From contig CANRDZ010000006.1 of assembly GCA_947629465.1 (NCBI GenBank), forward strand, positions 1 through 33,816: DNA of 33,816 nt, read 5' to 3'. The position numbers and the translations under genes are program-made. Source of the DNA: an uncultured Bacilli bacterium. GTDB lineage: Bacteria; Bacillota_I; Bacilli_A; RF39; UBA660. Positions 17,123 through 26,530 of the stretch are shown here, in pieces (within the stretch, counting starts at the first letter, position 1; the number at the start of each line of letters is the position of its first letter). The notes below the pieces were generated by a model. The model was given only the letters and a program-made list of their open reading frames with translations. It had not been told where the DNA came from and did not search any database.

Positions 17123-18232
17123 CTATAACGAATCAATTACTGTTTCCATTTTTACTTCGTCATTATTATCATTCGATGTACTAATAAATAAATCATCTTT
17201 AATTATTACGCCTTGACTTCCCAAATATTCTTTTAAATATTTAGTTGGATTCTCAAAATGTATTGATCCATCTAGTCCCTTTTTATAAATAATGTTATAT
17301 CCTGCATTATTATCTTCATCAACATAAAATTCACAAACTTCAACTATCTCTCTTTGAAATCTTCCTAATTCTTTACTCATATAACCTTTAACATGAATAG
17401 CCAATTGAACATATCGATGAATTGATTTTAAAAATTGTTCGATATCTTGACTAGATTCTAGTAATGAATATAAACGCATTGGAACATTTCTAGCACTATC
17501 AGAGTGGATAGTAGAAATAATATTATGCCCTGATGATATTGAATTTCTTACTGCAGTAACTGCTTCAGCACTACGAACCTCGGATAGTAAAATCCACCTT
17601 GGATTTTGTCTCATACATGCTACTAAAACATCACTATAAGATGCTATATTATTAGTTTTCATTGCTACTATATCACGATGTGGAAATATTTTATCTAAAT
17701 GTAGTTCTAGAGTATCTTCAATTGTTATTATTTTTTCATTTTCTTTAGTGTGACTGGCTAAATATTTTACAAGTTCTGTTTTACCGGAACCAGTTTCTCC
17801 ACTAACTATAATATTGCAGTGTCCTTCAACACAAGTAAGTAAAAAATCTAATAAATCTTCTGTAACATATTGTTCTTTTATTAATTTATCTTTATTTAAT
17901 CTAATTTTGGCTGGCGTTTTTCTTATAACACATGATATTCCATTTGTTGCTATTGAATCGTGGATGAAATTTAAACGTAGTTCAGCTGATTCGGCATCTA
18001 AAAATGGATGTGCCATATTAAATGTTTTTCCCATTACATTTGAACATTGAAAAGCTAGTTTTTCCATTAATGAATTATTTATTTCTGGCCTTTCAATACG
18101 ATATACACCTTTATCCAATGTTTTTAAATGAATTTGACCATTGTTACCATATGAAATATCTGTTACATTATCATCATCTAAAAATTCTTTTAAAGGTCCA
18201 AAATCTATTTGTGAAAATATAGCATCATTCAC
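17123..18232 (-). CDS. tadA: CpaF/TadA-VirB11 family secretion ATPase
   Basis: Walker A IIVSGETGSGKTELVKYLA, IITIEDTLEL, RQNPRWILLSEVRSAEA, SGHNIISTIHSDSA; AAAGGAGG precedes the GTG at 18232 (track start 18262 probably too long). Confidence 0.92.
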   Translation of the reverse strand: MNDAIFSQIDFGPLKEFLDDDNVTDISYGNNGQIHLKTLDKGVYRIERPEINNSLMEKLAFQCSNVMGKTFNMAHPFLDAESAELRLNFIHDSIATNGISCVIRKTPAKIRLNKDKLIKEQYVTEDLLDFLLTCVEGHCNIIVSGETGSGKTELVKYLASHTKENEKIITIEDTLELHLDKIFPHRDIVAMKTNNIASYSDVLVACMRQNPRWILLSEVRSAEAVTAVRNSISSGHNIISTIHSDSARNVPMRLYSLLESSQDIEQFLKSIHRYVQLAIHVKGYMSKELGRFQREIVEVCEFYVDEDNNAGYNIIYKKGLDGSIHFENPTKYLKEYLGSQGVIIKDDLFISTSNDNNDEVKMETVIDSL

Positions 18233-18249
18233 TAATAGTCCCTCCTTTT

Positions 18250-19041
18250 TTATTCTATCCAAGAATAGTTTTGCATTATAAATTGTTCGATTTCTTCACT
18301 AGTTACTTGAGTTGAACCAGGACTTTCAGTATATGAGTGTCCTCTTAAAACTGGTACTAATGAAATTGAATGTTCATTCTCTAAATCAGTCATTGTTAAT
18401 AATCTATAAATATTTTTTTGACCCTCAACATTTTCTGGTACGGCAAATATTAAATATGCTGTATCTCCAGCCGTAGAGTCCCAGAAAACATCTTTATTAC
18501 TTGAGTCTTTAACAGCTTTTACTCTAATACTTTCAATAAGTGGTGCATATATAATGCTACCTTCATCAGTTTCTGCTGATACGTAAATATCAATATATTG
18601 ACCTTCTTCTATTGAATTACCATATGTAGATCTTGCATTAACGGCTAAATTGTATAAGGCATAGCCAGGTTCAAGATCTTCAGCTACAGATCCAGGTATA
18701 TCTTTTTTTTCACATATTTGTGATCTATAGAAAAAGCCATCTTTTGGAACGCTTGTTCCTTTGCAAATATATTTACCATCTAATTCAGCTGAATTAGTAA
18801 TTATATCACTATCTTTAGTAGTAACTTGTGTTATTTCTTTAAAACCAATATTATCGGCATCTATTTTATTTGTCGTATCAATCGCTGCAATTGCATAAGG
18901 TATTTTAATTGTCGTTATTGCTTCATCAACACGGCGATTATAAAAATACCATAATACTATAACACCAGCTAAAACGGCTAAAATTGTTACGGTATTTTTA
19001 TTTTGCAAAAATCTTTTAATTGTTTCAACTATATTTCCCAT
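18250..19041 (-). CDS. CpaB/RcpC-like SAF-domain pilus protein
   Basis: Single N-terminal TM; IPYAIAAIDTTNKIDADNIGFKEITQV (SAF-like); CpaB position before CpaF. Confidence 0.65.
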   Translation of the reverse strand: MGNIVETIKRFLQNKNTVTILAVLAGVIVLWYFYNRRVDEAITTIKIPYAIAAIDTTNKIDADNIGFKEITQVTTKDSDIITNSAELDGKYICKGTSVPKDGFFYRSQICEKKDIPGSVAEDLEPGYALYNLAVNARSTYGNSIEEGQYIDIYVSAETDEGSIIYAPLIESIRVKAVKDSSNKDVFWDSTAGDTAYLIFAVPENVEGQKNIYRLLTMTDLENEHSISLVPVLRGHSYTESPGSTQVTSEEIEQFIMQNYSWIE

Positions 19042-19070
19042 TTTTTATTCCATCCTTTTATTATTTTCTA

Positions 19071-19481
19071 TTATTGGCCAGCACCAAATTCTAAAATAGC
19101 ATCTATTCTGTTTGCTAAATCTATATCAGTGGCATCATTTGCAATAACAAATTTATCTGTTTTACTTGTTACTTCAACACTTACTTTTGGAGGAGCTTCA
19201 TATATTTCTGTAAACAATATTTTATAATTTGAGGTAGTAGATACAGTATCTGCAAATCTTCTTATAAAAACTTCAATAAATTTTTCTTTATTTATTTTAA
19301 GCTCCCCATATTCACGGTAATAGGCATAATCTATTGCATCAATCATTGCAGCTTCGCTTATTTGTTTTAAAGTATAGTAATCTTCGGTGTTTGTTGTAGT
19401 AACGTTTCGTACTAAAAGCATAATTACAACAACAAACACACCAAGCAAAATAACCCAATACCCTAAATAACTTTCCTTCAT
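19071..19481 (-). CDS. TadE-like pseudopilin/pilus protein
   Basis: MKESYLGYWVILLGVFVVVIMLLVRNV N-terminal TM plus small soluble domain; in operon. Confidence 0.5.
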   Translation of the reverse strand: MKESYLGYWVILLGVFVVVIMLLVRNVTTTNTEDYYTLKQISEAAMIDAIDYAYYREYGELKINKEKFIEVFIRRFADTVSTTSNYKILFTEIYEAPPKVSVEVTSKTDKFVIANDATDIDLANRIDAILEFGAGQ

Positions 19482-19496
19482 TTAATACGTTCCTTT

Positions 19497-22400
19497 CTAT
19501 TTCCAAGATGGTCCAATACCATAATCGGCTTCTTTATTACTATCATAACCATAGTTTTGAGTATAATATTCAAGAGAATATCTTGTATCTAGTATAACAT
19601 GCCAATCTTTTTTGTTTGCAGTTGCTTTATCCCAAGTTGTCCAGTAACCAGAAGTAGCTGAATTTACTTTTCTTTCATTTTCACTCATGATTCTGTTACC
19701 TTTTATTTTTATTTTACTATTTGTTTTGTTATCTGCTAATAAATCATCTAAGAATGTGCTATAACAAAATATGTTTTTGTATGTTTTACCATTAAATTGA
19801 TAATCGTAACACATTAATGTATTATTTGCATAGCCGCCATTTTCTACTTGTTCATTATTGTATCGTTTTATCCTAGAAATCATTCCAGAATCCATTGTAA
19901 ATTCCATTGCAAAGCCATCAGAGTCATTAAAATCTACATCATAGATTTCATTACCATTATCCATAATTTCTATCGTTGTAGCATAAGCTTTTAATTGCCT
20001 TGATGTTACTATATAAACGTCTTTCTTTGGATCATCAGGATCAACACCAGAGTTCCAGTTGGCTCCTAAATCTCTATCGCTAGGATTTAAATTATCAGGA
20101 GTTATTGGTCTACTTTCAACATTTAAACCATCATTATAAATACATGTTGGACAAGTTATAGGACATTGACCACTTGTACATCTTTCATCTTCAACATAAC
20201 ATTTAGACCCTATACACACTACTGGACAATCCGGACATATATCATCACAATCAGGGTCATTAGGACAATTATAATCACAAACTCCATCTGGTGTTTGAGA
20301 GCAAGGTGGAGTTGGACAATCTGGGTCATCTTCACAATATGGATCACAAACATTATCTGATGTCTCTTTACAATCTGGAATGTTTACTCCATATTGACAT
20401 ACATAAACACCACCAGAATGATTGCCATGACCAATATCATCTTCTAGTTTTAAAGAATCTCCTTGAGCAACACGGCAATTTTTTGTTTCTTTCAAATTGT
20501 AAGATACAACGCTATTTTCAGCTCCCCATATTCTTCCTAATTCATCAGTTTTTTTACTATAATATTCTCCTAAATTTGATATGTATAATAAATATTTATA
20601 ATATCCTCTCTTTTGAGCCCCAACTGGAAGTCCATTATTAATATCAGTACTATTTTGAATATCTATATTTTCATTTTTTGATAATACTCCCCCACTTGGA
20701 TGGGTAGTTACGAAATCCCTTGGAGCGACATATTCAGCTGAAACACTCATCTCGGCTTTCATATTAACTGTTGAAGTAATATTTTTATTTTCGGTAACAC
20801 AAATAGTATCATTACATTTTACAAATGCTCTTGTAACAAACGTATTATCACCACTATACTGGTCATTTGTTTTCCAATTTGTTGGACAGCTTTCGTATGA
20901 TTTATTGGCTTCACTTGTACATCTAGATACGATAGCATTAGAAGGCGCTGGCACTCCACTAGTTGTTGCATTTAAATAAGTTTGTTGAACATTATTCATA
21001 AATTCTTCTTGATAATCAAATCCAACTTTTGGATTAAAATTATAAGTCATATTTTTAGCCCAGTCTCCACAACTGTTATATTTAGAAATTACGCTGTTTA
21101 AATTTGTTTGAGCTCTATCTTTATTAGTTTTTGCTGTTTCTTTATATGTACTAATACTATTACTATAAGCAGTTGTTATATCAGTACCGTTACTACCATC
21201 TATACAATAGTGAGTAGAACTATTTTTATTATCAAAACAATAAGCATCGCTTCCATAACTTCTGTATTCGCAAGTTATCATTCCAGTTCCAGTACAACTT
21301 ATTGTCCAATTATTATTATTTAATTGGATGTCGCTTAAAAAGTTTAAATCACTTACAGATGCCATAGATATTTTATTAGTTTCTTCATCATATTTCCAAG
21401 CAGAGAATCTCCACTTATAACCGTAAGATGTTCCACCCCATGCATACAATGCTGGCTTTGTTTCTGTAACTGATTTTTGATATCGTCCTGTGTTTTTATT
21501 TAGTTTACATTTATCATCATGTTCTGCACTATATACATCACAATCAGCCATGTAGGTATGTGTATGTTCTGGCAAGGAATCACTGTAGCCATTACCAATA
21601 CTCATTGTAGTTCTATTTTCCATCGCTGCATAAAATGAATAAAGGTTAAAATTATTAACAATTTCTTTTTGATATTTATCTATATCTTCTTCAAATTTAT
21701 TTTTGTCTACGTTAGTTGTATAACATCTTTTTGTTCCTTCAATTTTAACTTTTAAATCAACACTTCTTATACTGTTATCATATTTAATTCCCGGCATAGT
21801 AAAATGATAATCCTCTGTACAATAAACGGAACAATAATTATTTGAAACTAAATCAGTAGCTTTATAAGAATTTCCATTACTATCAGAATTGTTTATAATA
21901 CAAGATTTTACATCTAAAGTTGTTGGTTTACCACATGTACTTGCATCTTTTTTATATCCTTCTTTTACATCAAAGGAAGATTCATCTTTTGAACATGTTG
22001 CATATCCAACATATGAAGAACAGTCTGGACATACACTATTATATTTTTCTTTAAATCTTTGACAAGCACTAGAATTTGGATTTCCATTTTCTTTATCTTC
22101 TTCACATTTAGTTTCTAAATCTGTACAACTCTCATCACATAAATTTACTGTATTTCCTCCTTCTTCTGCTTTCCAAGATATTGGACTATTTTTAGCATAT
22201 AAAACATAAAAATTTTGACATCTATCTGGGTCTTGACAATTTTCTGGTAAATACTCGCAAGCAGTAGTTGAAATAGTTTCATCATAATAAGTTCCACTTA
22301 AGTTATAACTGATATCATCACAATCATAATCGGCTGATGATGCACTAAATTCAATAGAAACATTTAAAGTTGCAGAACCCCCACTAATATCACTTATTAA

Positions 22401-23390
22401 ACGATAATCTTTCAAAACGTTACTTATATTAATAGATCCACTTCCAAAATCTTTATTATTAATTTTAATTGAATAACTTACACCTTTATAAGAACATTCA
22501 GGACAATTAAAGTTTAAAGATACAGAAGAATTTATAGAATTAAAATTTCTTATATATATAACATAATTAACTGTTGTTCTATAAATAGTATTACCATCAT
22601 CATCTAGATATGGTTCTTTTTTACTTTTAGTTGGTTTAGATATTTTGAATTCAGCTAAATTACTATTTTTTCTATAATTAATAGCTGCAGTAAAACCATC
22701 AGAAATTAATTTTTTAGCAAAACTTTCTACAGAATCTTTAATATCTGTTGTATTTCCATTATTAGTTATTGATAAAACTTTTCCTGCTGTAGATTTTGGC
22801 TTATAAACTCCATCATTATTCATATATGTATTTTTATAAGCATCACTTATTTGTTTTCTAAAAGTAGGTTCCCAATCATTAGCATATCCTTCAAAACCTG
22901 CATTTAAAGGATAGATACCAGCCCATTCAGTTGTTAAAGGATTATAAAGGTAAAATACTCTTAAAGCAATTGTTGTTGCTGCATAGGCTTCATCATTTGA
23001 TAAACCATTATAACTTTTAGGATTATTGATATCATATCCGTTTTTTAAAATGGCAATAACACCAGCATCATAAATATTTTTAACTAAAGATTCGCTTTCG
23101 TTAGGATTTAATAATTGCGTACCAACATATTTATCTGAACCTTTTCCGTAGCTTTTACCAGCGTCTCGACAATAACCAGTAAAACGAGCCCCGTTTCCTT
23201 TAAATTCATATAAAGAAAAATGGGAAGAACGAGATTCACCACTTTGTGTTTGATAGCCGAAATTAACACCAATATTAGTATGAAAGCCAGAATTTTGAGT
23301 TAAATCCGGGCAAGCTCCATCTGCATGTGTAACGTTTGCAAAAAGCATAAAAGAACTTAAAAATGTTATTGCTTTGGTTATTTTTTTCAT
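19497..23390 (-). CDS. Large secreted Cys-rich surface protein (1297 aa) with thioester-domain-like N-terminus
   Basis: Signal peptide ...FANVTHADG; TGYCRDAGK / ILKNGYD / AATTIALRVFYL; DxxCDxxCxxDPDC motifs; no C-terminal TM or sorting signal. Confidence 0.75.
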   Translation of the reverse strand: MKKITKAITFLSSFMLFANVTHADGACPDLTQNSGFHTNIGVNFGYQTQSGESRSSHFSLYEFKGNGARFTGYCRDAGKSYGKGSDKYVGTQLLNPNESESLVKNIYDAGVIAILKNGYDINNPKSYNGLSNDEAYAATTIALRVFYLYNPLTTEWAGIYPLNAGFEGYANDWEPTFRKQISDAYKNTYMNNDGVYKPKSTAGKVLSITNNGNTTDIKDSVESFAKKLISDGFTAAINYRKNSNLAEFKISKPTKSKKEPYLDDDGNTIYRTTVNYVIYIRNFNSINSSVSLNFNCPECSYKGVSYSIKINNKDFGSGSINISNVLKDYRLISDISGGSATLNVSIEFSASSADYDCDDISYNLSGTYYDETISTTACEYLPENCQDPDRCQNFYVLYAKNSPISWKAEEGGNTVNLCDESCTDLETKCEEDKENGNPNSSACQRFKEKYNSVCPDCSSYVGYATCSKDESSFDVKEGYKKDASTCGKPTTLDVKSCIINNSDSNGNSYKATDLVSNNYCSVYCTEDYHFTMPGIKYDNSIRSVDLKVKIEGTKRCYTTNVDKNKFEEDIDKYQKEIVNNFNLYSFYAAMENRTTMSIGNGYSDSLPEHTHTYMADCDVYSAEHDDKCKLNKNTGRYQKSVTETKPALYAWGGTSYGYKWRFSAWKYDEETNKISMASVSDLNFLSDIQLNNNNWTISCTGTGMITCEYRSYGSDAYCFDNKNSSTHYCIDGSNGTDITTAYSNSISTYKETAKTNKDRAQTNLNSVISKYNSCGDWAKNMTYNFNPKVGFDYQEEFMNNVQQTYLNATTSGVPAPSNAIVSRCTSEANKSYESCPTNWKTNDQYSGDNTFVTRAFVKCNDTICVTENKNITSTVNMKAEMSVSAEYVAPRDFVTTHPSGGVLSKNENIDIQNSTDINNGLPVGAQKRGYYKYLLYISNLGEYYSKKTDELGRIWGAENSVVSYNLKETKNCRVAQGDSLKLEDDIGHGNHSGGVYVCQYGVNIPDCKETSDNVCDPYCEDDPDCPTPPCSQTPDGVCDYNCPNDPDCDDICPDCPVVCIGSKCYVEDERCTSGQCPITCPTCIYNDGLNVESRPITPDNLNPSDRDLGANWNSGVDPDDPKKDVYIVTSRQLKAYATTIEIMDNGNEIYDVDFNDSDGFAMEFTMDSGMISRIKRYNNEQVENGGYANNTLMCYDYQFNGKTYKNIFCYSTFLDDLLADNKTNSKIKIKGNRIMSENERKVNSATSGYWTTWDKATANKKDWHVILDTRYSLEYYTQNYGYDSNKEADYGIGPSWK
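20225..20355 (-). repeat. Two tandem Cys-rich motifs (DNVCDPYCEDDPDC, DGVCDYNCPNDPDC)
   Basis: Internal repetition in the translated 1297-aa protein. Confidence 0.7.
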
Positions 23391-24100
23391 TATCCCAACT
23401 TCCTTTGCTTATTTTTTTTAATTATTATAATAGTACCAGAAGCTAAAACAACAACTGCTATACCTATAGTTAAGTACCACTTATAATCACTTATAAATTT
23501 TTTTACTTTGTCAAATGGTTTTTCTTCTGGTTTTATTTCTTCACCATTAGCATCTATTTTACCTTTTTTATATGATTCAAACATATTTAAAAATTCTTGT
23601 TGAGTTATTTCTTTTGAAGTTACATATTTTTGGCAAAGAGTAAATTCTTCATTTCCTTCACAAACCGATGTATTATAGAATTTATTTACTCTTGGAGTTG
23701 TTAAAACTAATGATTTAATTGCCTCATCAGGACAACCGGTTTTATCTGATGTATAAATTTTAATACTAAAAGTTGCCATAGTACTTATATCTTTCCAATC
23801 AAAGGTAACAATTCCATCTTTAGCATCTTTATTTGTTAAAGTAAGTTCATCATCATTAATATTATTTGTAACAACCGCATAAAACTCTTCCGTTAAATTT
23901 AAAATAGAAATTCTAAAAATATCTATATTAGTTTCTCCCTCTTCAGCTTCGATAGGTTCACTTGCAACTTCATATTCTCTTTTTATATTAGCTGCTTTTT
24001 TCTTTAAATCTACTTGTTCTTTATAATCACACATCGATGCAGCATGAACGTTACTTATAAAAGACAAGCTTAATCCTAAAAAAATAAATATTTTTTTCAC
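23390..24100 (-). CDS. Signal-peptide, single-TM membrane-anchored protein; first gene of the pilus locus; start corrected to GTG (VKKIFIFLG)
   Basis: Signal peptide and C-terminal TM WYLTIGIAVVVLASGTIIII-KKNK; the track start at 24145 would lie inside the promoter. Confidence 0.65.
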   Translation of the reverse strand: MKKIFIFLGLSLSFISNVHAASMCDYKEQVDLKKKAANIKREYEVASEPIEAEEGETNIDIFRISILNLTEEFYAVVTNNINDDELTLTNKDAKDGIVTFDWKDISTMATFSIKIYTSDKTGCPDEAIKSLVLTTPRVNKFYNTSVCEGNEEFTLCQKYVTSKEITQQEFLNMFESYKKGKIDANGEEIKPEEKPFDKVKKFISDYKWYLTIGIAVVVLASGTIIIIKKNKQRKLG

Positions 24101-24129
24101 AACTAAAAAACACCTACTCTCTATTAAAA

Positions 24130-24158
24130 ATTTTAACACAAGCAATTATTATTATCAA
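24130..24158 (-). promoter_or_regulatory. Promoter TTGATA-N17-TAAAAT for the pilus/secretion locus
   Basis: -35 at 24153-24158, -10 at 24130-24135. Confidence 0.7.
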
Positions 24159-24164
24159 GCGCCA

Positions 24165-24193
24165 TTGATTAGTTTTTTAAGTTATGATATAGT
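24165..24193 (+). promoter_or_regulatory. Divergent promoter TTGATT-N17-TATAGT for the CPBP protease gene
   Basis: -35 at 24165-24170, -10 at 24188-24193; 6 bp from the opposing -35. Confidence 0.6.
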
Positions 24194-24201
24194 TATTTTA
24201 G

Positions 24202-24891
24202 GTGATTTATCTGAAAAAAAATAATTTTTTTAAAATTATTAAAGGGATATTTAAAGAAATTCAAATCATTTTTTTATATTTTTTTACAGTTTTTATTTTA
24301 TCTTTAATTTTTTATAAAGGATTAGAATCTAATTATAATTTTTGTAATCTTTTAATTAATTTAATTTTATTAACAATATTTATATTTATATTTAGAACAA
24401 ATATTATTCCAAGTTGGAATGATTTTAAAAAAAATGGATTTAAATATATTAAAAATTCTTTTATTTATTATTTAATTGGCTTATTAATTATGTTAATTAG
24501 TTCAAATATTATTTCATCTTTTTATAAATTACCTATTAATGAAACTTTAAATCGTAATGATTTATTAGCTTATCCAATTTTTTCTTTAATCGAAATGGTA
24601 ATATGTGCTCCTATTATAGAAGAATTAATGACTAGAGTTATTTTAAAAGATAATTTTAATAATAAATATATTTATGCTTTTTTATCAGGGATTATTTTTG
24701 GTATTTTACATATAATTGTTTCTTTAGTTAGTGGTAATTACTTTGATTGCTTTTATATTATTTCTTATGGAGCTCTTGGTATTTCATTTGCCCTAATTTA
24801 TGAAAAATGTGATAATATATGGGCAAGCATAACATATCATGCTTTTCATAATTTATTATGTATAATACTTATTATAGGAGGACTTTCATGA
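24202..24891 (+). CDS. CPBP-family (CAAX/Abi-type) intramembrane metalloprotease; true start possibly CTG at 24211
   Basis: APIIEELMTRVIL...GIIFGILHI...AFHNLL. Confidence 0.8.
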   Translation: MIYLKKNNFFKIIKGIFKEIQIIFLYFFTVFILSLIFYKGLESNYNFCNLLINLILLTIFIFIFRTNIIPSWNDFKKNGFKYIKNSFIYYLIGLLIMLISSNIISSFYKLPINETLNRNDLLAYPIFSLIEMVICAPIIEELMTRVILKDNFNNKYIYAFLSGIIFGILHIIVSLVSGNYFDCFYIISYGALGISFALIYEKCDNIWASITYHAFHNLLCIILIIGGLS

Positions 24892-25691
24892 AAAAAATTA
24901 TTATTATTGTATTATTTTTTATATTTTGTCTATTTTTATATGGAAAATATATAGAAGTAAATGAAATTAAGATAAATAATTATGAAATTAAAGCTAATGT
25001 TCCAGAATCATTTAGAGATTTAAAAATTGTTCAATTTTCAGATATTTTATATGATAAAAATGAAAAAAAATTAGATAAATTAATTAATATAATAAATGAT
25101 CAAAATGCTGATATAATTATTTTTAATGGTGATTTATTTAATAATAATTATACTTATAATGAAAATGATCTCAATACTTTAAAAAATTATTTTTCTAATA
25201 TAAATGCTTCATATTATAAATTCGCTGTTGTTGGTGATAATGATGAAAAATTTATCGATGAATATAAAGATTTATTATATGATAGTGATTTTAAATTATT
25301 AGATAATGAAAATATGCTTTTATTTTATAAAGATAATACTCCAATTAATATTATTGGTTTAAGAAATGGAGATAATGTAAAAGAATTATTAGATAATGAT
25401 GTTGAAACTAATTATAATTTAGCTATTATTCACAAACCAGATTATGCTGAATCTTTAAGTGAAAAGGGAATAAATACTATATTATCAGGTCATAGTTTAG
25501 GTGGTATTATTAATATTCCTTATGTTGGAGGAATAATAAAAAAAGATGGCGCTACTAAATATATTAATTCTTATTATAAAATAAATGATAGTGAATTATT
25601 TATATCGAATGGTTTAGGTTTTGAAAATTTTAATTTTAGATTATTTAATAGCCCTTCAATTAATGTTTATAAATTTACTAAAGATGAATAA
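24888..25691 (+). CDS. Metallophosphoesterase-like protein with degenerate metal-binding motifs
   Basis: VQFSDILYD, FNGDLF, VVGDNDE, IIHKPD, SGHSLGGIINIP; GGAGG before the ATG at 24888 (track start 24858). Confidence 0.75.
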   Translation: MKKIIIIVLFFIFCLFLYGKYIEVNEIKINNYEIKANVPESFRDLKIVQFSDILYDKNEKKLDKLINIINDQNADIIIFNGDLFNNNYTYNENDLNTLKNYFSNINASYYKFAVVGDNDEKFIDEYKDLLYDSDFKLLDNENMLLFYKDNTPINIIGLRNGDNVKELLDNDVETNYNLAIIHKPDYAESLSEKGINTILSGHSLGGIINIPYVGGIIKKDGATKYINSYYKINDSELFISNGLGFENFNFRLFNSPSINVYKFTKDE

Positions 25692-25707
25692 ATCTTTAGT
25701 ATTTTTT
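25677..25707 (+). terminator. Terminator ACTAAAGAT-GAATAA-ATCTTTAGT plus T-tract
   Basis: 9-bp perfect stem overlapping the stop codon. Confidence 0.85.
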
Positions 25708-25774
25708 TGGTAAGATATGGAAGTATAAGTTATCCTAAATTTTCTAAAAATATTATTAGAAAGGATGTTAAAAA

Positions 25775-26518
25775 ATGGTTAAAAAAACAATAATATTTAT
25801 TTTAATGCTTTTATTAATTATGCCCACAATTATAAAAGCTAAAGAAGTAGCTGTTGGAAGTCAATCTGAATTACTTGAAGCAATACAAGATAAAGATGTT
25901 GATACAATAACTTTAAGTAAAGATATTGAAACAACCCAAAAAATTAATATTACTAGACCTTTAGTTATTGATGGAAAAAACCATACAATTAAATATGTTG
26001 GAACATTTGGAACAGATAATTCTAAATCTAATACTGTTTGGGGTGGCATATATGTTTTACAATTTTATAAAACAACTGGAACAATTAGAAATATTAAATT
26101 AACTGGTGGTAATGCAGCCCTTTTATTAAATGGTTCTCAAGTTAAATTAGAAGGAACTATTGATGTTTCAGGAAATGGTTTTGGAGGAATTGAACTTGGT
26201 CAAGGAGTAAACGTAGATGAAGATGTTAAATTAACTTTAGATGATAACATTAATATAATAAATACTACTGAAAAAAATTCAGCTCCAACTTTATGGGTTG
26301 CTAGTGATTCAGAGGATGCTACAATTACAATGAATGGTGTTACTAAAATTCTTAAAAAAGGGGAAGAATTGAAAATTAAAGAAATAGAAAAAATATTAGG
26401 TATGGATATTGAAGCTAATCCTAATACTTCTGATAATATTTCTTTATATATAACATTATTTATGATAAGTCTTATAGGAATTACAAGTACTATTAAATTT
26501 AGTAAGAAGGAATGTTAA
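25775..26518 (+). CDS. Secreted beta-helix/pectate-lyase-like protein with C-terminal sorting-signal-like tail
   Basis: Signal peptide; IDGKNHTI...GGIYVLQF...IRNIKLTGG; NPNTSD-TM-KFSKKEC tail. Confidence 0.7.
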   Translation: MVKKTIIFILMLLLIMPTIIKAKEVAVGSQSELLEAIQDKDVDTITLSKDIETTQKINITRPLVIDGKNHTIKYVGTFGTDNSKSNTVWGGIYVLQFYKTTGTIRNIKLTGGNAALLLNGSQVKLEGTIDVSGNGFGGIELGQGVNVDEDVKLTLDDNINIINTTEKNSAPTLWVASDSEDATITMNGVTKILKKGEELKIKEIEKILGMDIEANPNTSDNISLYITLFMISLIGITSTIKFSKKEC

Positions 26519-26530
26519 ATTCCTTTTTTT
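26507..26530. terminator. Terminator AAGGAAT/ATTCCTT between convergent genes
   Basis: 7-bp stem with T-tract on the + strand; overlapping convergent stop codons. Confidence 0.6.

Noticed and set aside
7248-24158. Integrative conjugative element
   Set aside because: No relaxase, coupling protein, integrase, oriT or attachment repeats recognised in the window; cannot be excluded outside it
1746-24423. Plus-strand ORFs inside minus-strand genes (e.g. 1746..1937, 4011..4226, 4199..4423, 5799..5987, 11426..11665, 17814..18050, 18022..18222, 19003..19227, 20166..20360, 20291..20641, 21108..21323)
   Set aside because: All lie antisense within well-supported coding ORFs, have skewed low-complexity composition and no RBS context I could support
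25861-26049. Minus-strand 62-aa ORF, and plus-strand 62-aa ORF 32375..32563
   Set aside because: Antisense to strong CDSs (beta-helix protein; gltX)
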